Below, in pieces: positions 42,466 through 55,727 of a stretch of 64,000 nt of DNA (position 1 is its first letter; the number at the start of each line of letters is the position of its first letter). Both the position numbers and the translations under genes were made by a program. Where the stretch lies: contig MCFE01000114.1 of NCBI GenBank assembly GCA_002104905.1, positions 62,001 to 126,000 on the forward strand, given 5' to 3'. The stretch is from Basidiobolus meristosporus CBS 931.73 (taxonomy: Eukaryota > Basidiobolomycota > Basidiobolomycetes > Basidiobolales > Basidiobolaceae). The notes beneath the pieces were generated by a model, which ran no database searches, had not been told where the DNA came from, and saw only the letters and a list, made by a program, of their open reading frames with translations.

Positions 42466-45400
42466 CCCTACAAAAAATAATTTGGTGCTGCAGGTGGATC
42501 CAATCCAGATCACCCATTGTGATCCCATTAAGAGACCATCATAATACCAGCAGCTTGGAACTAGTGACCCTCCTAACAATCTCAATACGGGATTACAAAG
42601 GCATTTTGTTAATTTTACTACCAAATAAAGTGATAAAACTTGACAAGATTTAAATTGGTGCTGTGACAATAATTGCATGGTATTGTTGCGTTCTTATTGT
42701 GCTCTACCACTATCCTAAATGGATCCAACTGGCCAGGACATCAAATTACCTTTTATAGCAAGAAACTTGATGGTATTTCAACAGCCATATGACAAGACCT
42801 AAATGGCAATATATTGGCAGTATGGCAGCCTACAAATGGTTCTATATAATGATACAGTACCAATTTACCAAATGGTATTTCCTTTTTCTACCTCCCCTTG
42901 TGCAATTAATATATTCCACTGTAGAATCACCCCTCTTTATTTGTTCACCCACTACTAACTTGGGTATTCCACACATAGCTTGAATAAAAAAAAGCTATGG
43001 CCTCCTGCTTACCAAATGCTACAAACACACACATCTGCCGCAATTAAAATACTTCTATCACCTCACTTTACAGCTTTTCAGTGTGATACTAGCAAAGCTG
43101 CCATATACCTTGTACTGCTAGTAACATAAACATCTTGCAAACATATGTGTGGTTGTTGACACTTCCACCGTGATTACCTCCTGAATATCCGCAAAGAACT
43201 TCTTGGTATTTAGTCAATATATTCCTTCTCCCTGCTGGATTCTAGTCCCCCTTCAAGGTGTGCTCTGGCTCTTGTTTGTGTGAATTCAGTATTGAGTGGT
43301 GTAGAAGTTGGCTTGTGACCAAGACAAATCTGGCATGCCTAGGTAGAGTTTTCCTAACAAAGATTAGTTGCTTGTTGCGTACAACCCAACTTTGTATTAC
43401 TTAACTGATTACCCACACATTGGGGCTGCTTGGCTTCTTAATGCCATGAGCATAGGTGTCTCCATGTGCACATTTTTCCCCAGCATTTTGCAACTCTTCC
43501 TGGCTGTCCTCCATGAGCCAACTCAACACATCCATGACAGACTTGAAGGTAACATTCTTCAAGAGATTGGGATATGGTTGTACCTGCAACTTGACTGTTC
43601 TTCCTATCTCCCCACACATCTGCTCCATAGGAAACTCCCAAAAGGAAAAGCAAGGCCCAAAATTTTCCACACACTGTGCAAGATGGAGTAGAGAATGGAT
43701 ACAGTAGTGGCAGAGATCTACACTTTCAGCTTTATGCTTGTAGTATAGTTATTCAAATCCTGTCACAAACTCCTTGCGCAACAGCTGTAGATGCATCAAG
43801 ATGGCAATGGTGATGTGCTTCTGGATAAATATTCCTACAATGTGCACATATGACCCCTAATGCTTCCAATGTACACTTGGTAGGAATGGCTTCAGAATGC
43901 CACTTGAATAAATACATATCCACTTCATCCAGTCTTTGCATATGTACTGTTGCATATGAGTATGAATATTGATTGGAGCCTGTGAGAAGTACATAGGGAA
44001 GAGGATACTCTGTTATATCTTGCCAATTCTCTCAAATTTCTACGGTTTCTTAGAGGGCTTTTTTAGCTTGAAATGCCCCATGTACAACTTGGTCATCAGT
44101 ATAGGGATATTGTTAAAAAGCAAATGCATTGCTCCTGGTAGAAAGTTTTAGCTCCAAAATACACCCTCTATCTGAAGTATCTCCGGTTTCTAATTGATTC
44201 CATATTCTGGCTAATGGCCAATATCTCCCAACTTTGCTGCAATTGCATGCTGACTTTTGTACATTCTCTGTGTGGGAAGATGATGTTCTTTGTGCTGGTG
44301 TCTGGGTAATAATATCATGTGTGAGTTATGAAGTAAATCCCTTGGATCTCACACATCCAGCAGCAATACCATCTATTGTGCTCAAAAAAACCTGTTATTT
44401 TACTGATGGCTGGGATATCTCCAATGCAGATAATGATATGCGCTTTTACATGACTGCTATTTAGTATTATCATGCTGGAAAGCATACAAAACTCATCTAG
44501 CAATAGATACGGGTAGCTATCCAGGTTAGACAGTAATTTAGGCCCAGATACCAGTGAGACTACCATCAGAATATTGCTCCAGTACTGCAAGATGGGCGGC
44601 AGACTCAGATCAATGAAAATCAGTGGCCAGCAGGATTTGCTGGTAAAGTACTTGTTTAATATGAATTGCTCAAGTGCTAAGGCAATGGCATGGTCATACA
44701 TACCTTCAAAGCAGCACTTGCTTCTTAGCTGTTTGTAATGTTTGCCATCAAGTATATTGGATATGTTTGCACCAAGTGCAGTACTGTATAGCTTTGCAAT
44801 ATTTGTCGGACTGTATTAGATTCCTCAGACAGGGTGTTACTGGAATATATATGGAGTGTGAACAATGTTTTCCCTCAATGGTGGTGGATTCCTGACAATT
44901 TGCACATGTTGCAATGGTAGCATTTTTGGATGTGAATGCCATGCAACTATTAGCACATGCTGAAATCAGCAGAATCTCTGGATCACATGTTGCCAGCCAC
45001 ATGATGGTTGTCCGCTTGCATAATGTACATAGTAAGTTGCATCCCGGAATGATTTTGGCAAGAAGTTGTAGTAAATCCCCAAAGCCCCCATTACTAGTAT
45101 TAGTGGAAATGTGCCACTCCTCTGCCACAAAGTTACATCATTCATCAGTAAATGGATTACTGGGCTCACTTGGCTCTATAAAGTATCCTTGGCATTTGTA
45201 CTAACAAGTATTGTCTCTTGCATATTGAGATTTGACCAGGCTCATATGTGGTTCTGTTGTTAGGGGAGATAGGCTTACAATCCATCAACAAGCCTTCTTT
45301 GTCAGAGCTATCACTCTGCATGCCATATTTGGAAGGCTGAGGTGAGCCTAAAGGCATCACAAGCTCACCTGACTCAGTATGTGCCAAGTGACAAAGACAG

Positions 45401-45590
45401 CCAGGTGCCAATATAGATGTATCAACTGGCCAGCAAGATAATGTTGGTACAGTAGTGACCAATGAATGGTCAAATATGACTTCTGTGGCAAAACACTAGC
45501 AATATTCCTTGTAAAACTTTCTATGCTGTCTGCATGCTTCATGGCTGAGAGGCTTGCAACAATAGCCACATGGTCTTTTTTCTCTTCAAC
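42466..45590 (-). mobile_element. Plavaka copy F, transposase half
   Basis: Terminus CCCTACAAAAAATAATTTGG at 42466; collinear with 11340-14480 of copy B. It ends in the zinc-finger region near 45590, without the promoter or the accessory gene. Confidence 0.8.
42830..45590 (-). pseudogene. Plavaka transposase, copy F
   Basis: Reverse frames: 45357-45605 (zinc-finger region and linker), 45166-45462 (GMQSDSSDKEGLLMDCKPIS), 44748-45128 (ATCANCQESTTIEGKHCSHS), 44315-44701 with the core LALEQFILNKYFTSKSCWPL (the first Asp of the LDGF motif is replaced by Glu), SGPKLLSNLDSYPYLL and CIGDIPAISKITGFFEHNRW, and 43401-43670 (KLQVQPYPNLLKNVTFKSVM). About as long as copy B but frameshifted, and the altered catalytic motif suggests long inactivity. 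Confidence 0.8.
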
Positions 45591-45599
45591 AATGTCACA

Positions 45600-47281
45600 A
45601 TACATTACAAAGATGCACCACCTGAAAAAGATTTATTCAGTGTCTGAAGATAGGGACAACTGCACCAACACCATTTTACCTACCCTTCCACCAAGTAAGG
45701 ATCAGCTTTGTTGGCACCTTTATGAAAGCAAAGAAAGCAGGATGATACATAATAGACTTGTTCTGTTGGAAAGTGCCACACTGAGCCATGAGTGCCAAAT
45801 GATGCCATAGTGTGCCAGAGAGGCCAAGTGAACCTCTACCCGGCCACAGAGTGTGAAACATAGCTCCGCATCTTCATGCAAAGCAGCCCCTGTGTTTCAC
45901 CCATTGTGTTGGAGAAAATCCATTTTTTGACCTTTTTTTTTTGGATCAATGTTGTGCAGGATGTGTTAGAGCACAAGCAGATTGAAGATATGCATCTGGT
46001 ACTCAATACCCATGGCACTGTGAATCTAGCTCCTGTAGCTTGTATCATGTTACAAAAATGAATGGCACTATCTTGGTCCACTGGTACTATCTGGCACCAT
46101 AAGTGCTTTGTATAGATCTTACTTTAGGGCTAATATTTAAATATAGTGCCAGATAGTACCAGTGGACCAAGATAGTGCCATTCATTTTTGTAACATGATA
46201 CAAGCTACAGGAGCTAGATTCAGAGTGCCATGGGTATTGAGTACCAGATGCATGTCTTCAACTCTCCTGTGCTCTTACACATCCTGAGCTACATTAATCC
46301 ACAAAAAAAGGTCAAACAATGGATTTTCTCCTGCGCAATGGGTGAAACACAGGGGCTGCTTGACATGAAGATGCAGAGCTATGTTTCACACTCTGTGGCC
46401 AAGTATAGGCCCCCTTGACCTCTCTGGTACACTATGGCATCATTTGGTACTCATGGCTCAATGTGGCACTATCCAATGGAACAAGTCTAATAATTGCTAC
46501 CAATTTTTTCTCAAAGGGGGCAGAAGCCCAAGCCATCTTGAATAAATATCAGGAGACAACTGCCCAATGCATCTTAGAACACTCCATCTGTTGACACATA
46601 TTTCCTCAGATACTCCTGTCTAACAATGGTGGTTCCTTCCTGAACAACACTGCAACCCACCTGTGCAAAGTGATGGGCATGAAACTGGTCTTCACAGCAG
46701 TGTATCACCTGCAGGCTAACAGATTATCTGAGAGGAGGAACAAGACATGTTGCAGTATACTAGAGAAGCTTCACTGGGAACTTCCCCAGTCATGGGCCAA
46801 GCTGCTCCCACTGACACCCTGGAATGTGTTCCATACCAAATAATACAGCAGGTCTCTCTCTTTATAAGATCCTATATGGACAAAGACCCAAGTGGTATGA
46901 AGAAGCTAGACTGAAAATGGAAGCTGTTGCCCTGACAAAACATAATGACTACATAGAAAGGTTGATAGACTATATAGCCCACCAATACACAATGTGCTCA
47001 AAAATGCTGACAAACACCCTCCCCCTCCACCTAAAAATAAGAAACTAACAAGACATATGTGGAAACTAGACAAAACAGTGTGGTATGACCAAACTGCTGA
47101 AGGCCTAAAGTTTTGCCCACAACTTGTACCCAGATGGACTGGCCCTTGCACCATTATTAGTTTGGACCATAGACCAAGGCACACCATCACCCTGGACAGT
47201 ACAACAATCAGCAATATAGTGCCAGCCCATCTGAAACTGTTTCAAGATAATCCACCAATCATCACCAAGACTGAAGTGTAA
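45600..47281 (+). pseudogene. pol: gypsy integrase remnant, split by MITE R2-2
   Basis: Before the MITE the frame reads ISFVGTFMKAKKAG, a stop, and YII; after it, IATNFFSKGAEAQAILNKYQ, then SNNGGSFLNN (second Asp replaced by Asn), MGMKLVFTAVYHLQANRLSE with the Glu, and finally PRWTGPCTIISLDHRP, the GPY/F module, ending near 47281. The join IIIATNFF shows the MITE entered the first-Asp region. Possibly the same element as gypsy B, with copy F in between. Confidence 0.75.
45754..46488. mobile_element. foldback MITE R2-2 (735 bp)
   Basis: Almost perfect palindrome: left arm to about 46100, loop, right arm from about 46141 (GTGCCAGATAGTACCAGTGG against its complement at 46078-46097). Ends AGACTTGTTCTG and CAATGGAACAAGTCT. 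Flanked by AAT (45751-45753, 46489-46491). Confidence 0.92.
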
Positions 47282-48564
47282 TTAAACAATTATCAGGACA
47301 AGGTTAGAGGAAGACACTAGATACACACTGAATTAATAAGAGGGGATTTTAGTTGATATAGGTACAAGCAATATGCACATGGTAGTTTGCCCAAAAGGGA
47401 GATCAAAAGAATAGATATGGAAAGTGCTGAAGGAAACAGCCCACCCAAAGCTGGTGATACTCCTCCCACCAGCAAGAATCAAGACCATATCAGAAGTAAG
47501 ACCAACCTGCATGCATTGAGAGATATGATATGAGCTTTTCATGTTTCAAGAACCACCTATGAAGAGATGTTTACCAGAGCAGTCATATTGTTACAAGACA
47601 AAACCAGAGAGGGACAAGATAAGTTACCTATGCCAATATGAAGTACAAAGATACAACCCAAGAAGACAGTACACCACCTGAGAGGAGGTCCCTTGATCAT
47701 TAAGGACAATGATGCTGCACTAACTCCTGTGTCCATACTGCATATAGTCCATCGTAAGATGCAAGGAATCAATTGTCATGTGCTCACAAGGCCTCAAGAA
47801 CCCCCCTGTTTGGTTGTATACTTGCCATTTATAGGTACTGTGATTATTGAGGTATATGCAGACCTGGTACAAGCCACAAGGGTACTGGAGGTAGAGCTCC
47901 TGTTTGCAGGACTCCTCAAAAAAGTCTGCTAACATCTCCAATTGCATCTCCAAAAAGAACCATTCTAGAGATGATAAGCAAACAGATTAAATACACCAGC
48001 CAGTTGCCCTATGTTATCCACTGAGTTGCTGTGTTGCAACTGTTACAGTGGTTCACCATAAGACAGCTCAGGAGTCAGTACAAAGTCCAACTCCAAGAAA
48101 CCAAAGAAACCGCTGCAAACTCTGTAGAAACCATAGAGCAGTGCAAAAACACCTTGATTGTGCCACAGTCTCTATGGAAGAACTACAATACATCTCAGAA
48201 GAAGCAAAAGCTTGTTATTAATAACAGATACTGCTAACAAAGTGTACACCCTCTTCAAAAGAGCCCCCGCCATCATGCTAAATAAGACAAGGACAAGCCC
48301 CAAAGATGTTTGCAAGATAAGAAAGCAAGACTTTATTGCATTACTGCATCTCTTTGTGTTCTCTAATCCCCTCCCCAAGGAGCTCACCCACAACCCTATG
48401 GTTTGCCATTTGGCTTTGTGGAATGCATCCCTTGTGCAATCAAAGCTGTGCCACCACTCTGCTGCCAAATTGTATCAGGTACATGCCTCCAATATCTTTG
48501 CAAGTAACAACCAACAATGTTACTATGGTGACTCACTTTGCTCAATAAGCAATATCAACCCTGG
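47282..48564. other. unrecognised stretch between gypsy integrase and copia C1b
   Basis: Short plus frames at 47693-47932 (VVYLPFIGTVIIEVYADLVQ) and 48158-48592, and a minus frame at 48172-48468. None resembles a family I can name. Could be the 3' end of the gypsy element, its LTR or degenerate host sequence. Confidence 0.3.
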
Positions 48565-48644
48565 AGATGCTGTAAGAGTCTTGGAGATATAGGATGCAAT
48601 TTTGGAGGACAAGTAGATTATGTGGTCTTCACTTAATGATTTAT

Positions 48645-51120
48645 GAAATTGCTCCTTTACAGTAAAGAAAAGTGTATCCTGTGGTGGATCTTCTGTCTTC
48701 TAAATTTTGTCCCAATCAGCATCAGAGTATCCCATAATATTTTTTTTGAATCCTTATAGGTGTACCTTACATAGAAATCAGCAGTTCCTTTTGGGTGTCT
48801 AAAAATCTACTTAACTGCTGACTTATGATCATCTCCATAGTTCTGATTAAGCTGGCCAACAACTCCCACTGAATATGAGATATCTGGATATGTTCCAAGC
48901 ATGATATACATCAGACTGCCTACCATAAATTGTTAAGGAAGGTCAGGCCTCTCAGATGGCACCAAGCTCTCTTGATATGGTTGAGTTTTGACCAAGTTAA
49001 GGTTTGTTTTCATTGGGGTAGCTGCTTGCTTACAGTCTTCCATTTGGTACTTCTTCAGTATATCTTGAATATACTTGGATTGGCTTAGGGTAATAGTCTG
49101 GGTACTTTTGTCTATGGAGAGCTTAATCCCTAAGTGGTAACTAAGTTCTCCTAGATTGGACATCTTGGACTTTTTAGATAGGCTGGATTTAGTCTCTTCT
49201 AATGTTGCTAGGTGATTGGTGGCTATAATAAGATCATCCACATATAATGTTAGTAGAGCTGGACTTGCTCAATCTGGCTTAAAGTATATACTAAAGTCAG
49301 CATTGCTCCTCTTGAAACTCAAAGATTCAAAATAAGAATCTATCTTGCAATTCCAGGCTCTTGGTCAATGTTTGAGGCAATATAGAGGTTTTTTAAGCTT
49401 GCAGACCTAATGGGGATTATCTTGGTCAACAAAACCATCAGGCTTGTCTATATATAAGTCCTCATCAAGTTCTCTATTCAAAAATGCAGTTTTTACATCA
49501 ATGTGATAAATAAAAAAACCTATATTTGGCTGCAATAGCCAATGTCAATCTGATGCAACTAAACTTGGCTAATGGTGCAAAGGTCTCAGTATAGTCAAGT
49601 CCTTTTGTTTGAGAGTATTCTCTGGTGACAAGTCTTACTTTGTATTTTTCAAGTGTACTGTCAGCCTTATATGTTGTCTTAAAGACCCATCTGCATCCAA
49701 TTGATATTTGGTTGATTGGTAATTGACTAAGTCCCAAGTTTGATTTTGCATCAGAGCCTGATATTCCTCAGTCATTGCAGATCTCCAGAACCTTGTCTGA
49801 GTGCTATTTAGGGCCTCTTTTACAGTCTGGGGCTCATCAATATGGACTGAATAGGCATAGGCTAAGTTTGTACCCGCATTGATGTAGTAGTGTAGGCTAT
49901 TTCTTGCCCAGTTGGATCTCCAGGCATTTGATACTGATATGATCACTTCTGGGATATTCCTGGGTGCTGATTCAGAATGAACCACGGTTGTAAAGTCCCC
50001 TGGAGCAAAAAATGTTTCATTGTTTTACTCTGATTCAGTTGTGACAATTAGTGGACCTGAGATCAAATTTTTATATCATCTGATGCCATTCTTTGTGGAA
50101 GTTTTGAGTTTTCATCGAACAACACATCCTGGACCTGATTAGCTTCTTTGCTTTGGTATTGTATAGTCTGCATGTTTTACTCTTATTGCAGTAGCCCAAA
50201 AATATGCATTTAACACTTTTTGGCTCAAATTTTGACTTATTTCCAGGCAGTTTCTTAGCATATGCTATGCACCCAAATACTCTTAAATGTTCTGTACTTT
50301 GTCTGTATCCATAACATGCTTCAAATGGAGTAGAATTAAATATCATTCTGTTATAACTCTTATTTTTGAGATATACAGCTGTGGAAACTGATTCCACCCA
50401 AAAACCATAGGATAATTTTGATCATAGATCATAAGTCTTGCCATGCCAATGATTGATTTGTTTGCACATTCTACTACTCCATTTTGCTGAGGGGAGTATG
50501 GTACAGTGGTCTCTTGCTTTATCCCATGAATCTTGCAGTAGTGGATGAAGAGCTTTGAGGTATATTCTCTACCTTTATCAGAGCATATTTTCCTGAATTT
50601 TTTCACCAGTTTCACTCTCCACCATGGCTTTAAGCTCCATGAGCCTAGACAGAGCTTCTTTTTTTCTCTCCATGAAGTAGACCCACATTTAATTTGTATA
50701 ATCATCAATAATAGTAATCAAATACTTCCTCCTGCCTAAGGATAGATTTTGCATAGGTCCCTAGTACTGAGTGAATCAGATCTAATTTTTTCTTAGTTTT
50801 GATCAACCCAGAGCTCTTGAACAGTTGTCTGGCTTGCTTCCCATATATGCAAGCTTCACAGTGCTCCTAATTAGCAGGGGGAGCAATTTTTACTCCGGGA
50901 ATTTGCTGATCTTTGATCATTTACACAAATAATCAAAACTGATATGCCCAAATCTTGTGAGCCAAAGCATTGGTGCTTCTTCATTTAGGTTACTTATATT
51001 GGCTTCCAGATATGATGGAATATAAGCCAACTTTTATAAATTCTGATCTCTGATACCCAAAGCTATATAGGCACCATTTTGATCAGTGATCCTGTATCTA
51101 GAATTGTCAAAGCTGAAGCT
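48645..51120 (-). pseudogene. pol: C1b integrase, reverse transcriptase and RNase H
   Basis: Reverse frames: 50343-50708 (CSDKGREYTSKLF, Asn-Gly changed to Lys-Gly; TVPYSPQQNGVVECANKSII), 50071-50397 (KCIFLGYCNKSKTCRLYNTK), 49635-49985, 49498-49737 (GCRWVFKTTYKAD, TETFAPLAKF), and 48933-49241 (DDLIIATNHLATLEE, the VDD motif is read just upstream; KYIQDILKKYQMEDCKQAAT). It ends in RNase H at the deletion. Heavily frameshifted. Confidence 0.85.
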
Positions 51121-51395
51121 TGTGAGTACTAAATGTAGTAACCACTCTTTGCCCAAGAGTTCTCCCCAGAGTCCTACCCAAAGTCCCCCAGTATACTCCC
51201 TATGATTCTTCCACCATCCTCCCTCCTATTCCTGCCCTTATCTAGTTAGAACAATTACCATATCAGGAAGACGTTCACACCCCTATTTTATAACATGTTG
51301 TTTATTATCTAAGCCCCCTCCCAAGTGATATATATATCCAATTGAACCAAGCAAGGGAACAAAGAGATTTGGACAGAATAAACACAAATATTTAT

Positions 51396-51744
51396 TGTTG
51401 TAAGAGTCTTGGAGATATTGGAAGTGATGGGGAGAACAAGTAGATTATGCAGTTTTCACTTAATGATTTATTGAATGTAAAAGTAGTATTTATACTTTTA
51501 CCTGGTCTTGGCATTACAAACACGTAGAATAGGTTAAGGAAGGTCCCAAGAACATGTGTGCAAAGTTTGGGGCTGTTTGGACAACTTTGAGAATTTTCAT
51601 GTCCTGGGTACCTGGTATTTTGGTGAAAATATTCTAAGTAAATTCTGACAAGGAATTTGGTTAGTATTCTCTAGAGTTTGAGGGTTGTGATTTAAGTGAC
51701 TAAGTTAGGTGAATATTTAGGTGGAAATACAAATTTTTACAACA
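51396..51744 (-). repeat. C1c 3' LTR
   Basis: 349 bp; differs from the 5' LTR at a handful of positions by eye. Confidence 0.9.
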
Positions 51745-53582
51745 CTCCCACTCAGCTAAATGTTCATACTGACTAGTCCTAATTTTGACCTAAGATATTC
51801 AAACTTGTCTCTAGCTAATGGTTTGGTAAATATGTCTGCAATCATTTCATCTGTAGGACAGTAAACAAAGCTAACTAAGTTATTCTCTATAGCTTCACGT
51901 ATGAAATGATGTCTAATATCTATGTGCTTAGTTCTAGCATGAAAAGTTGGATTTCTACCTAATGGTATAAATCCTTGATCATCTTGAAATAAAGTAATAG
52001 GTGTTTTTCAACATGGGCCTAAATCTCTAAAAAGTTTTCTTAACCACATTGCTTTTCTTGTAGCTGCACAGGCTGCCATCTACTCTGCCTCTGTGGTGGA
52101 GAGTGCTACAGTTGGTTGCTTTCTTGAATTCCATGAAATTGCTCCTTTACAGTAAAAAAAGGTGTATCCTGTGGTGGATCTTCTGTCTTCCAAGTTTTGT
52201 CCCCAATCAGCATCAGAGTATCCCACAAGATTCTGCTCTGAATCCTTATAAGTGTATCTTAAGCAGATATCAGCAGTTCCTTTTAGGTATCTAAAATTTG
52301 GCTTTACTACTGCAATAGGATCAGATCCATAGTTCTGATTATGGTTGCCGACAACTCCCACTGAATATGAGATATCTGGACGTGTTCCAAGTGTGATATA
52401 CATCAGACTGTCAACCATAGATTGATAAGGAAAGTCAGGGCTTTCAGATGGCACCAAGCTCTCTTGATTTGGCTGGGTTTTGACCAAGTTAAGGTTTTTC
52501 TCCATTGAGGTAGCTACTGGTTTACAGTCTCCCATTTGGTACTTCTTTAGTATATCTTGAATATACTTGGATTGGCTTAGGGTGATAGTCTGGGTACTTC
52601 TGTTTATGGAGAACTTAGTCCCTAAGTAGTAACTAAGTTCTCCTAGATTGTACATCTCAAACCCCTTAGATAGGCTGGATTTAGTCTCTTCCAATGTTTC
52701 TAGGTTATTAGCAGCTATAATAAGATCATCCACACATAGAGCTAATATACCTGGATTTGCTCTATCTGGCTTACAGTATATACTATAGTCAGCATTACTT
52801 CTTTTGAAACTCAAAGATTCCAAATAAGAATCTATCTTGCAATTCTAGGCTCTCAGTTATTGTTTGAGACCATATAATGACTTTTTAAGCTTGCAGACCA
52901 AATGGGGGTTATCTTTGTCAACAAACCCATCAGGCTGGTCCATATACACGTCCTCATCAAGTTCTCCATTCAAAAATGCAGTTTTTATATCCATTTGATG
53001 AATAAAAAACTTATATTTGGCTGCAATGGCCAATATTAATCTGATGGAATTAGACTTGGCTACCAGTGCAAAGGTCTCAGTATAGTCAAGTCCTTTTGTT
53101 TGAGAGTATCCTTTGGCTACAGGTCTTGCTTTGTATCTTTCAATTGTACCATCAGCCTTGTATTTTGCCTTGAAGGCCCATCTGCATCCAATTGATATTT
53201 GGTTGATTGGTAATTTGACCAAGTCCCAAGTTTGATTTTCCATCAGGGCCTGATATTCCTCAGTCATTGCAGATCTCCAAAACTTTGTCTGAGGGCTATT
53301 TAGGGCCTCTTTTACAGTGTGGGGCGCATCAATATGGACTGAATAGGCATAGGCTAAGTTTGTACCCTCATTGATATAGTAGTTTGGGCTATTTCTTTTC
53401 TGATTGGATCTCTGGGCATTTGATACTGGAATGATCACTTCTGGGATACTCCTGGGCATTGATTCTGGCTGAACCATGGTTTTAGAGTCCTCTGGAGTGA
53501 AAAAATCTTCATTGTTTTGCTCTGATTCAATCCTGACCATTGGTGGACTTGAAATCAAAATTATGTCATCATTTAATGTCAT
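51745..53582 (-). pseudogene. pol: C1c reverse transcriptase and RNase H
   Basis: Reverse frames 52857-53582 and 52080-52823. The first has EYQALMENQTWDLVKLPINQ, ISIGCRWAFKAKYKADG and the catalytic DIKTAFLNGELDEDVYM, ending SLYGLKQ at a stop where the next residues should be S-x-R-A-W. The second has CVDDLIIAANNLETLEETKS (family uses Cys for the Tyr of YVDD), KYIQDILKKYQMGDCKPVAT and [20 protein letters not shown]. RNase H continues to about 51750 in another frame (ending near the ADIFTKPLA block). Near complete but broken. Confidence 0.88.
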
Positions 53583-55715
53583 TTTTGTGAAAATTTTGAA
53601 TTTTCATCAAACAACACATCCCTGGACTTGATTGACTTCTTTGCCTTGGTATAGTAGAGTCTGTATGCCTTACACTCATTGCAGTAGCCCAAAAATATGC
53701 ATTTTACACTTTTTGGCTCAAATTTTGACTGATTTCCGGCCAGTTTTTTGGCATATACTGTACACCCAAATATTCTTAGATATTCTGCACTTGGTCTGTA
53801 TCCATACCATGCTTCAAATGGAGTAGAATCACATAGTATTCTGTTATAACTCCTATTTTTAAGGTATATAGCAGTGGCAACTGATTCCACCCAAAAATTG
53901 TAGGATAATTTTTGATCATGGATCATATATCTTGCCATATCAATTATTGATCTGTTAGCATGTTCTACTACTCCATTTTGCTGTGGGGAGTATGGTACAG
54001 TAGTCTCTTGCTTTATCCCATGAATTTTGCAAAAGTGGATGAAGAGTTCTGAGGTATATTCTCCACCATTGTCAGAGCATATTTTCTTGATTTTTTCACC
54101 AGTTTCTCTCTCCACCATGGCTTTAACATGCTGAACTTAGACAGAGCTTCTTCCTTTCTCTCCATGAAGTAGACCCATGTGTATCTTGTATAATCATCAA
54201 TAAAAGTGATTAAATACTTCATCCCGCCTAAGGATAAATTTTGCATAGGTCCACACTGATCTGAGTGAATTAGATCTAATTTTTTCTTAGTTTTGATTAA
54301 CCCAGAGCTCTTGAACGGTTGTCTGGCTTGTTTCCCATATATGCAGGCTTCATAGTGCTCCAAATTAGCTGGGGGATCAATTTTCACTCCAGAAATTAGC
54401 TGATCTTTGATCATTTGTGCAAATAATCAAAATTGATGTGCCCAAATCTCCTGTGCCAAACCATTGGTGTTTCTTCATTTAAGTTACTTATATTGGCTTC
54501 CAAATATGATGGAATATAAGTCAACTTGTATATATTCTGATCTCTGATACCCAAGGCAATATGGACACCATTTTGATCAGTGATCTTGCATTCAGAATTG
54601 TCAAAGCAGAAACTGAGTCCTTCTGCTGTGGCCTTGCTTACAAAGAGTAGGTTCTTGGCTATTTCTGGTACATAGAGTACTTCTTCAAAGGTCAGTGCAT
54701 GGCTTCCTTCACTGCTTCTAAGGTTTACTTAGATAGTTCCTTCTCCCACTGCATCAAGTGTTCTATTGTCACCCATGAAAACCTTCTTAATTGGAATTTC
54801 TTGATATTGGGTAAAAAGTTCTTCTTGGTATGTAAAGTGTTGAGAAGCTCCAGAGTCAATATACCACGTCTGAGAATCCTTGTTTGTGGTCATACTTAGT
54901 GCAGAAATGAATAGTCTATCTTCAGCTGTTGCAGCATTTCCATATTCAGGCTTCTTTTGCTGATTATCTTTCTTTTTGAGACATTGGTCTGATGTGTGTC
55001 CTTTCCTTTTGCAGTAGTTACAAAACAGGTTGCTGTTGCCTTTGTAGGGTTGTGGGTACCCCCTTTGTTGGTTAACATTGCTTATTAAAGCATTTTCTTC
55101 TTCCTTCTTATTGGCGTTTGATTTTCTTAATTCTTCATCCAGGAGCCTTCCATATACATAATTTAAGGCCAAATCTTCAGTTCTGGACTCTAGGGCTGAT
55201 ACAAGGCCCTGAAACTTGTCTGTCAGGCTATTCAGGATGGTAACTATCACATCCTCATCAGTAGTTGGTACACCCACAGATTACATTGCATCTACCAGCA
55301 GGGTAATTCTGTTAATTAGATTTTTTGTTTCTACTCCTGGCAGCATCTTTATAGTAAAGAATTTTTGTTGCAGATATATCTTTGTGGCAGCTGAACATGA
55401 CTGGTAGGTGTCTTCTAATGCTTTCCAGGCATTCTTTGCTGTTTTTGCTCTTGAGCATTGAATTAGCAATTTGTCTTTAACACTAAGGCAAATGCAGTTA
55501 AAGGCACTTTGTTCTTTCTTCTGGTACTTTAAGGCTTCCTCTCCCATGTTTTTAGGAGGGCATTCTTCTCCCATGACAATATCCAAAGGCCTGTTTCTTG
55601 TAGCAGCATCTTCATCTTCACCTTCCACACTTGGTAGTTAGATCCATCCAACTTTTCAGCAGAGGGAAAAATTCTAGTAATAGCAGTAGTAGACATTGCA
55701 GAGAGTGACAGCTTG
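53579..55715 (-). pseudogene. gag-pol: C1c gag, protease and integrase
   Basis: Reverse frames: 55281-55628 (GEECPPKNMGEEALKYQKKE, QCSRAKTAKNAWKALEDTYQ), 54729-55277 (CCHC knuckle CNYCKRKGHTSDQC complete up to its last Cys, and WYIDSGASQHFTYQEEL protease site), 54013-54414 (integrase zinc module YEACIYGKQARQP with the first Cys changed to Tyr, IHSDQCGPMQNLS), and 53579-54118 (CSDNGGEYTSELF, TVPYSPQQNGVVEHANRSII). Two stops and a frameshift near 54110 inactivate it. One stop is at Val-Asp-Glu-Met in gag near 55280. Confidence 0.88.
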
Positions 55716-55727
55716 GGGCTCATAACC
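55715..55727 (-). promoter_or_regulatory. C1c primer binding site
   Basis: The reverse strand reads GGTTATGAGCCCC next to the 5' LTR; same half tRNA-iMet type site as copia 2. Confidence 0.75.
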
